A stretch of DNA of 64,000 nt from Bradyrhizobium sp. 132 (GCF_023074185.1 NZ_JADPKY010000170.1:1-64000), one strand, 5' to 3'. Shown: positions 8,731 through 17,491, counted from the stretch's first letter. Notes: generated from the sequence alone by a model not told the origin. Numbers and translations: made by a program.

Positions 8731-9582
8731 ATGGAGACGACGGCATACCGTCCGTCCAAGGAGTCGGGGGCGTTCGACTCCGATCAATCTGCGTCACATC
8801 CGCCTGCCAGGTCCTACATCCGTGCGCGCGCCGCACGGGCCGATATTTCAGACGATCCAATGCCGCTGTTCCTGTCCGATCCGCTCGGGGCACCGGACCC
8901 ATTGGAGTACGCGCCACCGGGTTTGCGTCCCAGAACGAGGATGGTCTCGCGCGTTCTGGCCGCCATTCTGGTGGCGTCCACCCTCGCGATCCCGGTCACG
9001 TTGTTTCAGTCCGACCTTCGCCGGCTGCTGGCCGGCGATGCCGGAGGCTCGACCGACGCAGCCCCGCAGCAAATTGCGACACCGGTCGGTCCGCCGGCCG
9101 CCCGGCAGACCCCGCTGAAGGATCCCGCCCGCGTAACCAACCCGATGCTGGCGAGCGCCGACCCGCAGGCCCTCCCTGCACCGTCGATGCCAAGCCGCGA
9201 AGCGATCGCGACCGCCTATCAGATCGCGCTGCAAACCCAAGGTCCCGTGCCGGCACCGGCGCCGCTCGTGGCGCAGCTTCCACCACCCGAGCCCGTCAGG
9301 GCACTCGATGCCGAGACGCTGGCGGGGCTGATGACGCGCGCAAGGAGCCTGATCGGCATCGGCGACATCACATCGGCGCGTTTGCTGCTCGAACGCGCGG
9401 CCAATGCTGGGGATGCAACGGCCGCGCTTCTGCTCGCACAGAGCTATGACCCCGCGGTGCTTGGCGCCAGCGACGCGCGGAGCGTCATTGCCGACGCATC
9501 GGTCGCACGTGACTGGTACCAGCGAGCTGCATCGCTCGGATCTGCGGAGGCACGCCAGCGCCTCGCCCGGTTTCAGAACTAG
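8731..9582 (+). CDS. Membrane-anchored Sel1-like repeat protein
   Basis: A 283-aa protein with a polar N-terminal region, one membrane helix near residues 72-92 (VLAAILVASTLAIPVTLF), a Pro/Ala-rich linker, and a C-terminal alpha-helical region of Sel1/TPR type (ARLLLERAANAGDATAALLL, DWYQRAASLGSAEARQRLA). The ATG at 8731 follows GGGGAG; a TTG at 8704 is in frame but less likely. The TAXI gene starts 18 bases downstream, so they are probably cotranscribed. Likely an envelope scaffold. Confidence 0.8.
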   Translation: METTAYRPSKESGAFDSDQSASHPPARSYIRARAARADISDDPMPLFLSDPLGAPDPLEYAPPGLRPRTRMVSRVLAAILVASTLAIPVTLFQSDLRRLLAGDAGGSTDAAPQQIATPVGPPAARQTPLKDPARVTNPMLASADPQALPAPSMPSREAIATAYQIALQTQGPVPAPAPLVAQLPPPEPVRALDAETLAGLMTRARSLIGIGDITSARLLLERAANAGDATAALLLAQSYDPAVLGASDARSVIADASVARDWYQRAASLGSAEARQRLARFQN

Positions 9583-9600
9583 AACTCTTCAGGGGACATC

Positions 9601-10767
9601 ATGCGTAACACTTTGCGAATGGCGCTTGCCGCCATCATGACGATCTGTGCCTTCACCGCCCGCGCCGAGCAGACCGAATACGATCCGGCGAAAGTATCGG
9701 ACAGTTTGAAAGCCATCTTCCAGTTCGGCTCGAGCTCGACCAAGCAGGCGCTGAACGCCAACACCGTCACGCTGATAACAGGCACGATCGGCGGCACCTA
9801 TGTGCAGTTCGGCGCCGATCTCGCCTCCGTGCTCGACGACGGCAACAAGATTCGCGTGCTGCCGATCGTCGGCCGTGGCTCGGTACAGAGCGTCGCCGAC
9901 ATCCTGTTCCTGCAAGGCGTCGATCTCGGCGTCGTGCGGGCCGACACGCTCGACTATCTCGAGCGCAAGGGTTTTGCCAAGGACATCAAGCGGCAGTTCA
10001 CCTATGTGACAAAACTCTACAACGAGGAGATGCAGGTGATCGCACCGAAATCGGTTGCGACGCTCAAAGACCTCGAAGGCAAGACTGTCGGCGTCGATCT
10101 GCCGAACGGCGGCACCTTCGTCACCGCGCTCACCGTGTTCGAACGGCTCGGGATCAAGGCAAAATTCGTCTATGTCGAGCAGCGCATCGCGATGGAAAAG
10201 CTGAAGGCCGGCGAGATCGACGCCGTCATCGTGGTCGGCGGCAAGCCGTACAAATCGGTCTCGACGTTCGGCAATGACGGCCGCTTCCATCTTGCGAAGG
10301 TCGACTATGCTAAGCCGCTCCAGAACGACTATCTGCCGGCGACGCTGACTGCAAAGGACTATCCGAACCTGATCAAGGAGGGCGAAAGCGTCGACACGAT
10401 CGCGGTGCCGGCGGTGCTCGCGGCCTATAATTGGGCGCCCAACACCGAGCGCTACCGCAAGCTCGCGCTGTTCGTGGACGCATTCTTCACGAAATTCCCT
10501 GCGCTCCAGAACCCGCCTTTCCATCCCAAATGGAGGGAGGTTTCGCTCGCGGCACCGCTGTCCGGCTGGAGCCGATTGCCGGTGGCGCAGCAATGGCTCG
10601 ACAAACACGGCGTCGAGCCAGTGACGCAGAAGCGCTTCGAGGCCTTTTTGAAGCAGAGCTCCACGGCTGCGAAAGTCTCCGACGCGGACAGGGAGACGCT
10701 ATTCAAGCAATTCCAGGCGTGGGACGCGGAGAAGGCGCGGGCGCAAGCTGGGCCGGAGAAGAAGTAG
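9601..10767 (+). CDS. TAXI family periplasmic binding protein
   Basis: A 388-aa TRAP-associated extracytoplasmic immunogenic (TAXI) type binding protein. It has a signal peptide (about residues 1-22, cleavage near ARA), then ITGTIGGTYVQFGADLA, VQSVADILFLQGVDLGVVRAD and GKTVGVDLPNGG, all typical of the family. A good ribosome site (AGGGGAC) precedes the ATG. Such proteins normally deliver ligand to a fused DctQM permease, but no permease gene is near. Ligand is unknown. Confidence 0.88.
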   Translation: MRNTLRMALAAIMTICAFTARAEQTEYDPAKVSDSLKAIFQFGSSSTKQALNANTVTLITGTIGGTYVQFGADLASVLDDGNKIRVLPIVGRGSVQSVADILFLQGVDLGVVRADTLDYLERKGFAKDIKRQFTYVTKLYNEEMQVIAPKSVATLKDLEGKTVGVDLPNGGTFVTALTVFERLGIKAKFVYVEQRIAMEKLKAGEIDAVIVVGGKPYKSVSTFGNDGRFHLAKVDYAKPLQNDYLPATLTAKDYPNLIKEGESVDTIAVPAVLAAYNWAPNTERYRKLALFVDAFFTKFPALQNPPFHPKWREVSLAAPLSGWSRLPVAQQWLDKHGVEPVTQKRFEAFLKQSSTAAKVSDADRETLFKQFQAWDAEKARAQAGPEKK

Positions 10768-10793
10768 CGAGCGCTCGTATCCACACACTCAGT

Positions 10794-10902
10794 CGTCATC
10801 GCCCGGCTTGATGACCGGGCGATCCAGTACCCGGACGCGGCAATGATTGAACCGCACGGTCGCGGCGTACTGGATTCCCCGCCTTCGCGGGGAATGACAG
10901 CG
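10794..10902. repeat. Dispersed inverted repeat, family C
   Basis: Arms beginning CGTCATCGCCCGGCTTGATG and GATCCAGTA pair with TACTGGAT and GGGGAATGACAGCG, with a nested CCCCGCCTTCGCGGGG hairpin. It resembles families A and B in layout but has its own sequence. It lies between two convergent genes. Confidence 0.75.
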
Positions 10903-10931
10903 TGCTTGTGGCGAACGCTACGACAAGGCTC

Positions 10932-11312
10932 CTAGATCGCCTCCACCTCATCCACCCCGCGCTTCAGTGCGGCGCGGGCGGCTTCGCGATGCTCGCTCGT
11001 GATGTGGCTGGCGACCATGCGGATCGCGGTGGCGAGCACGGCGGCGTCATCGGTGAAGCCGAGGATCGGCATCACGTCGGGAACGAAGTCGAACGGCAGG
11101 ATGAAATAGGCGATCGCCCCGAGCAGCGACGCCTGGATATGGCGCGGCGTCTGCCGGTCGAAGGCGCAGTAATAGGCGGCGAGCAGATCCTCTGCGAATG
11201 GCAGTTGCGCGGCGACACGCTTCAGCTTGCGCCAGAAGCGGCGGCGCACGCTCTCGCGATCTTCCGCGAGCCGGTCGGCCGGCTCGAAACCAACGCTGTG
11301 TTCGGCAGCCAT
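10932..11312 (-). CDS. DUF1232 (YkvA-like) membrane protein
   Basis: A 126-aa protein whose C-terminal half carries the DUF1232 signature AYFILPFDFVPDVMPILGFT followed by DDAAVL. The ATG at 11312 follows a GGAG; a TTG at 11321 would overlap that site and is rejected. The family is widespread and uncharacterised, with one short hydrophobic hairpin suggesting membrane association. phhB lies upstream on the same strand, about 100 bases away. Confidence 0.85.
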   Translation of the reverse strand: MAAEHSVGFEPADRLAEDRESVRRRFWRKLKRVAAQLPFAEDLLAAYYCAFDRQTPRHIQASLLGAIAYFILPFDFVPDVMPILGFTDDAAVLATAIRMVASHITSEHREAARAALKRGVDEVEAI

Positions 11313-11413
11313 GGTCGACAAACTCCATTTCAGCCAAGGGTGGCGTCAGAGCGGCAGATCGCCGCATCGCGTACTGATCACAAGATGGGGACGCGGCAGC
11401 GCCTCGCAAGACG

Positions 11414-11716
11414 TCAGCCTGGTGTCAGCTTGGCGATGGCGTTCATCGCCTTGGCGAGCTCGATGTCGAGCGCGGTGACGCCGCCGGCATCATGGGTCGC
11501 CAGCACCACCTCCACCGTCTTGTAGACGTTGCGCCATTCGGGGTGGTGGTCCATCTTTTCGGCGACCAGCGCGACGCGTGCCATAAAGCCGAACGCCTCG
11601 TTGAAATCCTTGAAGACAAAGGTCTTCCCGATCGCGTCGCGTCCTTGAACCACGGTCCAGCCAGGGAGTCCGCCCAGCGCCTGTCTGCGCGCCTCCGCCT
11701 CGAGCCGTTCTGCCAT
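11414..11716 (-). CDS. phhB: Pterin-4a-carbinolamine dehydratase
   Basis: A 100-aa cytosolic enzyme that dehydrates 4a-hydroxytetrahydrobiopterin to recycle the pterin cofactor of aromatic amino acid hydroxylases. The signature EKMDHHPEWRNVY with the catalytic His pair is at about residues 53-65, and the length matches the family. No phenylalanine hydroxylase gene is in the window. Confidence 0.93.
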   Translation of the reverse strand: MAERLEAEARRQALGGLPGWTVVQGRDAIGKTFVFKDFNEAFGFMARVALVAEKMDHHPEWRNVYKTVEVVLATHDAGGVTALDIELAKAMNAIAKLTPG

Positions 11717-11868
11717 CGTCGCCTCCGTCCTTCAGGGGAACTTTACCCTAACACCGTGCTGGCGCCCCGGGTTCATACGGGATTTGTGCCGTCCGCTAAC
11801 CATGACGGAGATGTAACCCCGCCGGACAGGAAATTTGCTACACTTGCGGGTGTAAATCGCCGGCCAAG

Positions 11869-13314
11869 ATGAAACTGAACCTCAAGCGACCGTTCGGGAG
11901 ATCGATGACCGGGGGATTGGACCTGGCCGAAGCGCCCACCCCGCCTTCGCCGCGATCAGCGGCGCGGAAGACGGCGCTCGTGTCTCTGGCACTCGTGCTT
12001 GCGATCGTGGGCGCGCTTGCCGGCGGCTATTATTTCGCGATGCGGCCGGTGACGCTGAAGATCGCGGTCGGTCCCGCCAACAGCGATGACCTCAAGGTCG
12101 TGCAGGCGCTGACGCAGGCCTTCACTCAGAACAAGAGTCAGGTGCGGCTTCGGCCGATCCAGACCGACGGCGCCACAGCCAGCGCCGAGGCGCTCGCGGA
12201 AAGCAAGGTTGATCTCGCCATCGTGCGCGGCGACGTCGACGTGCCGAAGAACGCGCAAGCGGTCGCGACCCTGCGCAAGAACGTCGTGGTGCTGTGGACC
12301 GTGCCCGGCAAGGGCAAGAAGAAGGGCGCGAAGATCACCAAGATCGCGCAGCTCGCCGGCCATCGGGTCGGGGTGATCGGCCGCACCCAGGCTAACGTCA
12401 ATCTGCTCAAGGTGATCCTCCAGCAATACGGCGTCGATCCTGCCAAGGTCGAGGTCATACAGTTCCCCGCCAACGAAGCCGCCGAGGCGATCAAGGCCCA
12501 GAAGGCCGATGCCTATCTCGCGGCCGGCCCTGTCAACAGCAAGATTACGTCGGACGCGATCGCCGCCACTGCCAGGGAGGGCGGCACGCCGGTCTTCCTC
12601 GCGATCGATTCCGCGGATGCGATCGCGCAGAACCATCCGGTTTATGAAGCCTCGGAGATTCCGGCCGGCACCTATGGCGGCTCACCCGTTCGCCCCGATG
12701 ACGAGGTCAAGACGATCAGCTTTTCGCACCACATCGTGGCGCGCAAAGGCGTATCCGAAACCAACATCGCCGCGTTCACGCGCCAGCTTTTTGCCGTGCG
12801 CCAGCAACTGGTGACTGAATTCCCGCTGGCGGCGAAGATCGAAACGCCCGACACCGACAAGGATGCGGTGATCCCGGTGCATCCCGGCGCGGCCGCCTTC
12901 GTCGACGGCGAGGAAAAGACCTTCCTCGACAAATACAGCGATTACATCTGGTGGACCCTGATGGCGCTCTCGGCCATGGGCTCGATCGGCGCCTGGTTTG
13001 CGGGCTATTTGAAGAAGGACGAGCGCGACAACAACAACCATCAGCGTGAACGCCTGCTCGACATGATCGCGGCGGCACGCAAGAGCGAGACGACCGAAGA
13101 CCTCGACCAGATGCAGACCGAGGCCGACGACATCCTGCGCAATACGCTGCGCTGCTTCGATCACGGCGCGGTCGAAGAAGCCGCGCTCACCGCCTTCAAC
13201 ATCGCGCTCGACCAGTTCCATGCGGCCGTCGCCGATCGTAAGGCTGTGCTGTTCAGCCTGCCGCAGAACCTGCAACGTGCGGGCGCGCAGTTCAGGGCCG
13301 CCGGCAGCGCGTAA
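11869..13314 (+). CDS. TAXI-type binding protein anchored by two membrane helices
   Basis: A 481-aa protein. A cytosolic N-terminus leads to helix 1 (about 35-57), then a TAXI-like binding domain (about 60-355: LKIAVGPANSDDL, VDLAIVRGD, LAGHRVGVIG), then helix 2 (about 359-382) and a charged, helical 99-residue C-terminal tail. The topology places the binding domain in the periplasm and both tails in the cytosol, so a sensor or scaffold role is as likely as transport. No permease is adjacent. The ATG at 11869 lacks a strong ribosome site. Confidence 0.85.
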   Translation: MKLNLKRPFGRSMTGGLDLAEAPTPPSPRSAARKTALVSLALVLAIVGALAGGYYFAMRPVTLKIAVGPANSDDLKVVQALTQAFTQNKSQVRLRPIQTDGATASAEALAESKVDLAIVRGDVDVPKNAQAVATLRKNVVVLWTVPGKGKKKGAKITKIAQLAGHRVGVIGRTQANVNLLKVILQQYGVDPAKVEVIQFPANEAAEAIKAQKADAYLAAGPVNSKITSDAIAATAREGGTPVFLAIDSADAIAQNHPVYEASEIPAGTYGGSPVRPDDEVKTISFSHHIVARKGVSETNIAAFTRQLFAVRQQLVTEFPLAAKIETPDTDKDAVIPVHPGAAAFVDGEEKTFLDKYSDYIWWTLMALSAMGSIGAWFAGYLKKDERDNNNHQRERLLDMIAAARKSETTEDLDQMQTEADDILRNTLRCFDHGAVEEAALTAFNIALDQFHAAVADRKAVLFSLPQNLQRAGAQFRAAGSA

Positions 13315-13403
13315 TCGCTGCGTCACATTGTCTCGATATAGCGTCGGACTTCACCGTAGCGGCCGCCTTGGGCGGTCGCGTCACGCGATATCGAGACCGT
13401 CCC

Positions 13404-14945
13404 ATGAACATCAAATTTTCACGCCGCCGTTTCCTCACGACCAGTGCCGGCGCGCTTGGCGCGGTCGCAATGCCGCATCTTTCCCGCGCGGCCGACCGGC
13501 CGGCTGTGACCCATGGCGTGCAGTCTGGCGACGTCACCGTCGACGGTGGCGTGGTCTGGGCGCGCGCCGACCGTCCCTCGCAGATGCTGGTCGAGGTGGC
13601 GACGACGGAGTCGTTCAGGGATGCCCGCGCGCTGCCGCCGATCGCGGCGCTGCCCGAGAGCGACTTCACCGCAAAGATGCTGATCGAAAACCTGCCGGGC
13701 GGGCAGGACATCTTTTATCGCGTCCGCTTCCGCGACCTTTCGCACACCGCGGTGGAAAGCGAGCCGGTGACCGGCCGCTTCCGCACCGCGCCCGCCGACC
13801 GCCGCGACGTCAGCTTCGTCTGGGGCGGCGACGTCGCAGGACAAGGCTGGGGCATCAATCCCGACGACGGCGGCATGTTCACCTTCTCGGCGATGCGCAA
13901 GCACCGTCCGGATTTCTTTCTGCACTCCGGCGATACCATCTATGCCGACGGTCCTATCCAGTCCGAGGTAAAGCTCGCCGACGGCAAGATCTGGAAGAAC
14001 GTTACGATCCCCGAGAAGGCCAAGGTCGCCGAGACGCTGGACGAGTACCGCGCCGCGCACAAATACAATTTCACCGACGATAACGTTCGCGCCTTCAACG
14101 CCGAAGTGCCGATCTTCGTGCAGTGGGACGACCATGAGGTGACCAACAATTGGTCGCTGTCGAAGGAGCTGCCGGCGACCTACAAGGAGCGCGACGTCAC
14201 GCTGCTCGCGGCGCGCGCAGGCCGCGCCTTCCACGAGATGTATCCGATGCGCGAGAGCATCGTCGAGCCCGGCCGGGTCTATCGCCAGATCTCCTACGGC
14301 CCGCATCTCGAATTGTTTGTGATCGACGAACGCAGCTATCGCGGCCCGAACGGCCCCAACCTCGAGACCGCTTACGGCCCGGCCAGCTACTTCCTCGGCC
14401 CGGACCAGATGACCTGGCTCAAGCGCGGCCTCCTAAATTCGCGCGCGACCTGGAAGGTGATCGCCTCTGACATGCCGCTCAGCCTCGTCGTGTCAGACAC
14501 GCCGAAGGGCGGCTCCGAGGCGTTTGCGCAGGGTGACGGCCCGGTGCGCGGCCGCGAATTCGAGATCGCCGACATCCTGCGCTTCATCAAGATGGCGCCG
14601 ATCAAGAACACCGTGTGGCTGACCGCGGACGTGCACTACGCCGCCGCGCATTATTACGATCCGAACAAGGCGCAATTCCAGGAGTTCGAGCCGTTCTGGG
14701 AATTCGTCTCGGGGCCGCTGCATGCGGGCACGTTCGGTCCGAACGAACTCGATAACACTTTTGGGCCGGAGGTGCGCTTCGTCAAGGCGCCGGGCAAGGA
14801 CAACCAGAACCTGCCGCCGTCCACCGGCATGCAGTTCTTCGGTCACGTCAAGATCGACGGCGGGTCCGGCCAGATGACGGTGACCTTGCGCGACCGCGCC
14901 GACGTCGCGCTGTGGTCGACCACGCTTGATCCTAAACCGGCTTGA
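13404..14945 (+). CDS. phoD: Alkaline phosphatase D (PhoD family)
   Basis: A 513-aa exported phosphodiesterase/phosphomonoesterase that releases phosphate from organic esters in the periplasm. A twin-arginine signal (SRRRFLTTSAG, residues 6-16) opens the protein. Metal-binding motifs HSGDTIYADGP, WDDHEVTNNW and ADVHYAAAHYY are intact. The family uses Ca and Fe and folds before export, in keeping with the Tat signal. The start at 13404 is chosen because the signal begins there. No Pho box was recognised. Confidence 0.92.
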   Translation: MNIKFSRRRFLTTSAGALGAVAMPHLSRAADRPAVTHGVQSGDVTVDGGVVWARADRPSQMLVEVATTESFRDARALPPIAALPESDFTAKMLIENLPGGQDIFYRVRFRDLSHTAVESEPVTGRFRTAPADRRDVSFVWGGDVAGQGWGINPDDGGMFTFSAMRKHRPDFFLHSGDTIYADGPIQSEVKLADGKIWKNVTIPEKAKVAETLDEYRAAHKYNFTDDNVRAFNAEVPIFVQWDDHEVTNNWSLSKELPATYKERDVTLLAARAGRAFHEMYPMRESIVEPGRVYRQISYGPHLELFVIDERSYRGPNGPNLETAYGPASYFLGPDQMTWLKRGLLNSRATWKVIASDMPLSLVVSDTPKGGSEAFAQGDGPVRGREFEIADILRFIKMAPIKNTVWLTADVHYAAAHYYDPNKAQFQEFEPFWEFVSGPLHAGTFGPNELDNTFGPEVRFVKAPGKDNQNLPPSTGMQFFGHVKIDGGSGQMTVTLRDRADVALWSTTLDPKPA

Positions 14946-14951
14946 CCAGCT

Positions 14952-15350
14952 TCAGGCGCCACGCGACCGCAGCGCGATCTCCAGCGCCTCGCTCGAGCAT
15001 GGCTTTTGCAGACGCGGCCGCTTGACGAAATCGGGCGCGATCCGTGCTTCAACGTCGTAACCGGTGACAAAGACAAAGGGAATTTGCAGGGCCGCCAGCC
15101 GCTCGGCGACCGCAAAGCTCTTCTCGCGGCTCAGCTCGACGTCGAGCAGCGCAAAATCGGGAGCCCGCGCCGCGATCGCGGCCAGCGCCTGCGCCACCGA
15201 TCCCACCGTGCGCACGCTCTTCACGCCAAATCCGAGCAGGCGATCCTCGAAGTCGATTGCGATGATCGGATCGTCCTCGACGATCAGCACATCGGCAGGA
15301 CAGTCTGAACCATCGGAAAGAGCGGGTGCCATCGCCACAACTTGGAGCAT
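14952..15350 (-). CDS. Single-domain response regulator
   Basis: A 132-aa receiver domain with the acidic pair D26/D27, phosphoacceptor D70 (FALLDVEL), T96 and K116 (LQKPCSS). No output domain follows, so it acts by protein contact or as a phosphate sink. No kinase is near. It ends 6 bases after the convergent phoD stop and is divergent from the Crp/Fnr gene. Confidence 0.92.
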   Translation of the reverse strand: MLQVVAMAPALSDGSDCPADVLIVEDDPIIAIDFEDRLLGFGVKSVRTVGSVAQALAAIAARAPDFALLDVELSREKSFAVAERLAALQIPFVFVTGYDVEARIAPDFVKRPRLQKPCSSEALEIALRSRGA

Positions 15351-15511
15351 GAGGTTTCTCTGATCAGGACAGCCGCGTCACGACGCCTGCGCCCAGCGCG
15401 CCGGAGGGTTCCCGGAACGAAACCCACCACATCGCAGTTGTTAGGTCTGTCCACTTGTGCACACAGGACCTGGCCGGAACTCGCTAATGTGGAGGCGGAT
15501 GGGAGTTTAAG

Positions 15512-16297
15512 ATGGACGCGCGCACCAGCAACGCCACCGAGATCGACAGCCGGCCGACCAACAATCTGCTGCGGCGCCTGAGCCAGGCCGATTTCGCCCT
15601 GCTTGCACCACACGTCATGGTCGAAAACGCCACGGCGAATGAACTGCTCTACAACCCCGGCGACGACGTCCAAGTGGTCCATTTTCCATGCGGGCCGGCG
15701 CTTGCGACCTTTGTGGTTCCCAATGAGGACGGCCGCGATGTCGAGACCATTCTGGTCGGCCGCGAAGGCGCGGTCGGCGGCATCGTCAGCGAGGGCTATC
15801 TGCCGGCCTATACCCGGATCTGCGTGAAATTCGGCGGGCCGTTTGCGCGAATTCATGTCAGCAAGCTGGAGGCCGCCAAGCAGCGCTCGCCGTCGTTGCG
15901 CCATGTCTTCGCTCGCTATGCCGATTGCATGCTGGCGCAGATCTTCCAGTCCACCGCCTGCAACGCCATTCACTCGATCGAGCAGCGCACCGCCAAATGG
16001 ATGCTGGCGGCGATGGAGCGGACCGGCGACGCGAGCAGCGTGCCGCTGACGCACGAACAACTCGCGACGTTGCTCGGCGTCGGCCGCAGCTATGCCAGCC
16101 GCGTGCTCCAGTCGTTCAAGGCGGAAGGCGTGCTCGACACACGGCGCGGATCGATCCTGGTCCGCAACCGCGAGGGCCTCCGCCTGCGCGCCTGCATGTG
16201 CAACGAGGCCGTGAAGATGCACTTCGAGGAGGTGCTGCGCGGGGTCTATCCGACCGAGGAGGGCGAACCTCAACTCGGCATGAGGTCCAAACGCTGA
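15512..16297 (+). CDS. Crp/Fnr family transcriptional regulator
   Basis: A 261-aa regulator with an N-terminal cyclic-nucleotide-binding-like domain (about 25-150) and a C-terminal winged helix-turn-helix (LTHEQLATLLGVGRSYASRV, about 185-205). The recognition helix has Ser where E. coli CRP has Glu181, so it probably does not read TGTGA in the CRP manner. No Fe-S cysteine set like Fnr is seen at the N-terminus. It is divergent from the response regulator gene. Confidence 0.9.
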   Translation: MDARTSNATEIDSRPTNNLLRRLSQADFALLAPHVMVENATANELLYNPGDDVQVVHFPCGPALATFVVPNEDGRDVETILVGREGAVGGIVSEGYLPAYTRICVKFGGPFARIHVSKLEAAKQRSPSLRHVFARYADCMLAQIFQSTACNAIHSIEQRTAKWMLAAMERTGDASSVPLTHEQLATLLGVGRSYASRVLQSFKAEGVLDTRRGSILVRNREGLRLRACMCNEAVKMHFEEVLRGVYPTEEGEPQLGMRSKR

Positions 16298-16398
16298 TAC
16301 GCGCGCCGAAGCTTGGCTCAATAAGACCGCGAACCCATGCCAGAACTGTTGAGCGGGAAGAATTGAAATACGATCCGATAATGCCCGCGAGCAGTTTG

Positions 16399-16836
16399 CT
16401 AAAAGTCGGATCCAACCTCTTCCATTTTGGCCAGCATGCCTGGCCAACCGCCGCCCATAGCGCGATAGCCGCCTTCGTCTTCCGGCCGGAAGCCAGATTG
16501 CTCCATCCGAACGGCTGTGCCGCCGCCGACTGCTGTCAATGTCCAGGTCACGATGGTTTTGAGGCCGCCTTTGGCCTGTTCGCCGGATGCGTTCCAACTG
16601 TAGACCAGCCGCTCGTTCGGAACGATTTCCAGAACTTCGCAGTCCGTAACGCCATTCCATCCGTAGATGGGCTGAGCGCGAAAATTAAAATGGTGGCCGA
16701 CGCGAAGCTCGAAGTCGTTCTTCATCAACCATCGGTCAATGAGAGCTGGCCGCGTCAGTACACGCCACACCTTGTCGGGTTGGTAAGGCAGCGTGCGCTC
16801 AACAATCAATGAGCGCAGGGCGACAGCTTCGGTCAC
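16399..16836 (-). CDS. AHSA1/SRPBCC domain protein
   Basis: A 145-aa START-like protein with a hydrophobic cavity (RTLPYQPDKVWRVLTRPALI, WTLTAVGGGTAVRM, GWPGMLAKMEEV). The GTG start at 16836 overlaps the stop of the ArsR gene by four bases (GTGA), which indicates translational coupling. ArsR-AHSA1 pairs are common in bacteria, with the regulator controlling both genes; the ligand is unknown. Confidence 0.88.
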   Translation of the reverse strand: MTEAVALRSLIVERTLPYQPDKVWRVLTRPALIDRWLMKNDFELRVGHHFNFRAQPIYGWNGVTDCEVLEIVPNERLVYSWNASGEQAKGGLKTIVTWTLTAVGGGTAVRMEQSGFRPEDEGGYRAMGGGWPGMLAKMEEVGSDF

Positions 16837-17162
16837 TGATCCATCTCCCTCAGTAAATTTTCCATTTGATTGAAGCGCTCGCGCCAGAAACCTTCGTAGT
16901 GCCCAAGCCAATCGATAAGAGGCGCGAGACCATCGGGCTGGGCGCGATAGAACACCTGCCGACCATGACGCTCGTCCGTGACCAATCCGGCCGAGCGCAA
17001 GGCTTTGAGATGTTCCGATACCGAAGGCTGCGAGACATGGGCGCCAGCGGTTAGGGCGCTCACGGTCAGGTCTCCCTCTCGCGAAAGCCGCTCGAACAGG
17101 CCCCGTCTGGTAGGATCGGACAAAACTCGAAAGAGCTCAGTCGCCTGTGTTTGGCTCATCAT
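16833..17162 (-). CDS. ArsR-family winged-helix regulator
   Basis: A 109-aa repressor-like protein with LFRVLSDPTRRGLFERL and the recognition region HVSQPSVSEHLKALRSAGLV, then the wing DERHGRQVFYRA. There is no ELCV-type metal-binding Cys motif, so it belongs to the AHSA1-linked subgroup and not to the arsenic sensors. Two tandem ATG codons (17162, 17159) lie at the start, directly after a palindrome that sits between -35 and -10 elements. Confidence 0.9.
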   Translation of the reverse strand: MMSQTQATELFRVLSDPTRRGLFERLSREGDLTVSALTAGAHVSQPSVSEHLKALRSAGLVTDERHGRQVFYRAQPDGLAPLIDWLGHYEGFWRERFNQMENLLREMDQ

Positions 17163-17163
17163 T

Positions 17164-17220
17164 ATCCATAGGGTGCTACCTATGGATTTGTCAAGAATAC
17201 ATCGGCGTATGCCTATGGAT
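17164..17220 (-). promoter_or_regulatory. Promoter and operator of the ArsR-AHSA1 operon
   Basis: On the minus strand TTGACA (17194-17189) and TATGGAT (17170-17164) are 18 bases apart. A perfect 9-bp inverted repeat, ATCCATAGG with CCTATGGAT and 6 bases between (17164-17187), covers the spacer and -10. A third half-site CCTATGGAT lies at 17212-17220. The layout fits autorepression. The predicted start falls on the two ATG codons, so the message may be leaderless. Confidence 0.75.
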
Positions 17221-17455
17221 CGTGGTTCACGATGATCCCGGTCGAACCGCGGCGGCGGGCATCGCGGAACCCTGGACGCTAACCGCCATCCGGTTGGGCC
17301 CGAGTCGAGGTTCGCAATGTCGGAGAAGCTACGAACTGGTCAAAGTCGCCTTTCCCCAAGCAGCCGGTAACGTCCGGGCACGGCTGGCGATCGAAGAGTT
17401 CTCTCCCGGCCTGCCCCATAACCCCCGGGGATTCCCGGACAAAATTCAATCAACC
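17221..17455. other. Gene-free stretch between the ArsR gene and the terminator
   Basis: No gene is supported; the frames here lack codon structure and ribosome sites. A rightward transcript must cross this stretch if the terminator at 17456-17491 is used. I found no clear -35/-10 pair on the plus strand. Confidence 0.5.
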
Positions 17456-17491
17456 AACCGCCAAAGAACACATTGTTTTTTGGCGGTTTTT
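17456..17491 (+). terminator. Strong rightward terminator with no gene in front of it
   Basis: A 14-bp stem with one G-T pair (17456-17469 with 17475-17488) and loop ACATT is followed by a T run. It points rightward, while the nearest gene to its left is on the minus strand. It overlaps a possible promoter (TTGTTT 17473-17478, 16 bases, TATATT 17495-17500) for typA. Confidence 0.7.

Noticed and set aside
15450..15490. Possible CRP site TTGTGCACACA upstream of the Crp/Fnr gene
   Set aside because: The half-sites TGTG and CACA are too close to fit the TGTGA-N6-TCACA spacing.
15284..16660. A 458-codon minus-strand frame across the Crp/Fnr gene
   Set aside because: It covers three real genes in a shadow frame and has no domain.
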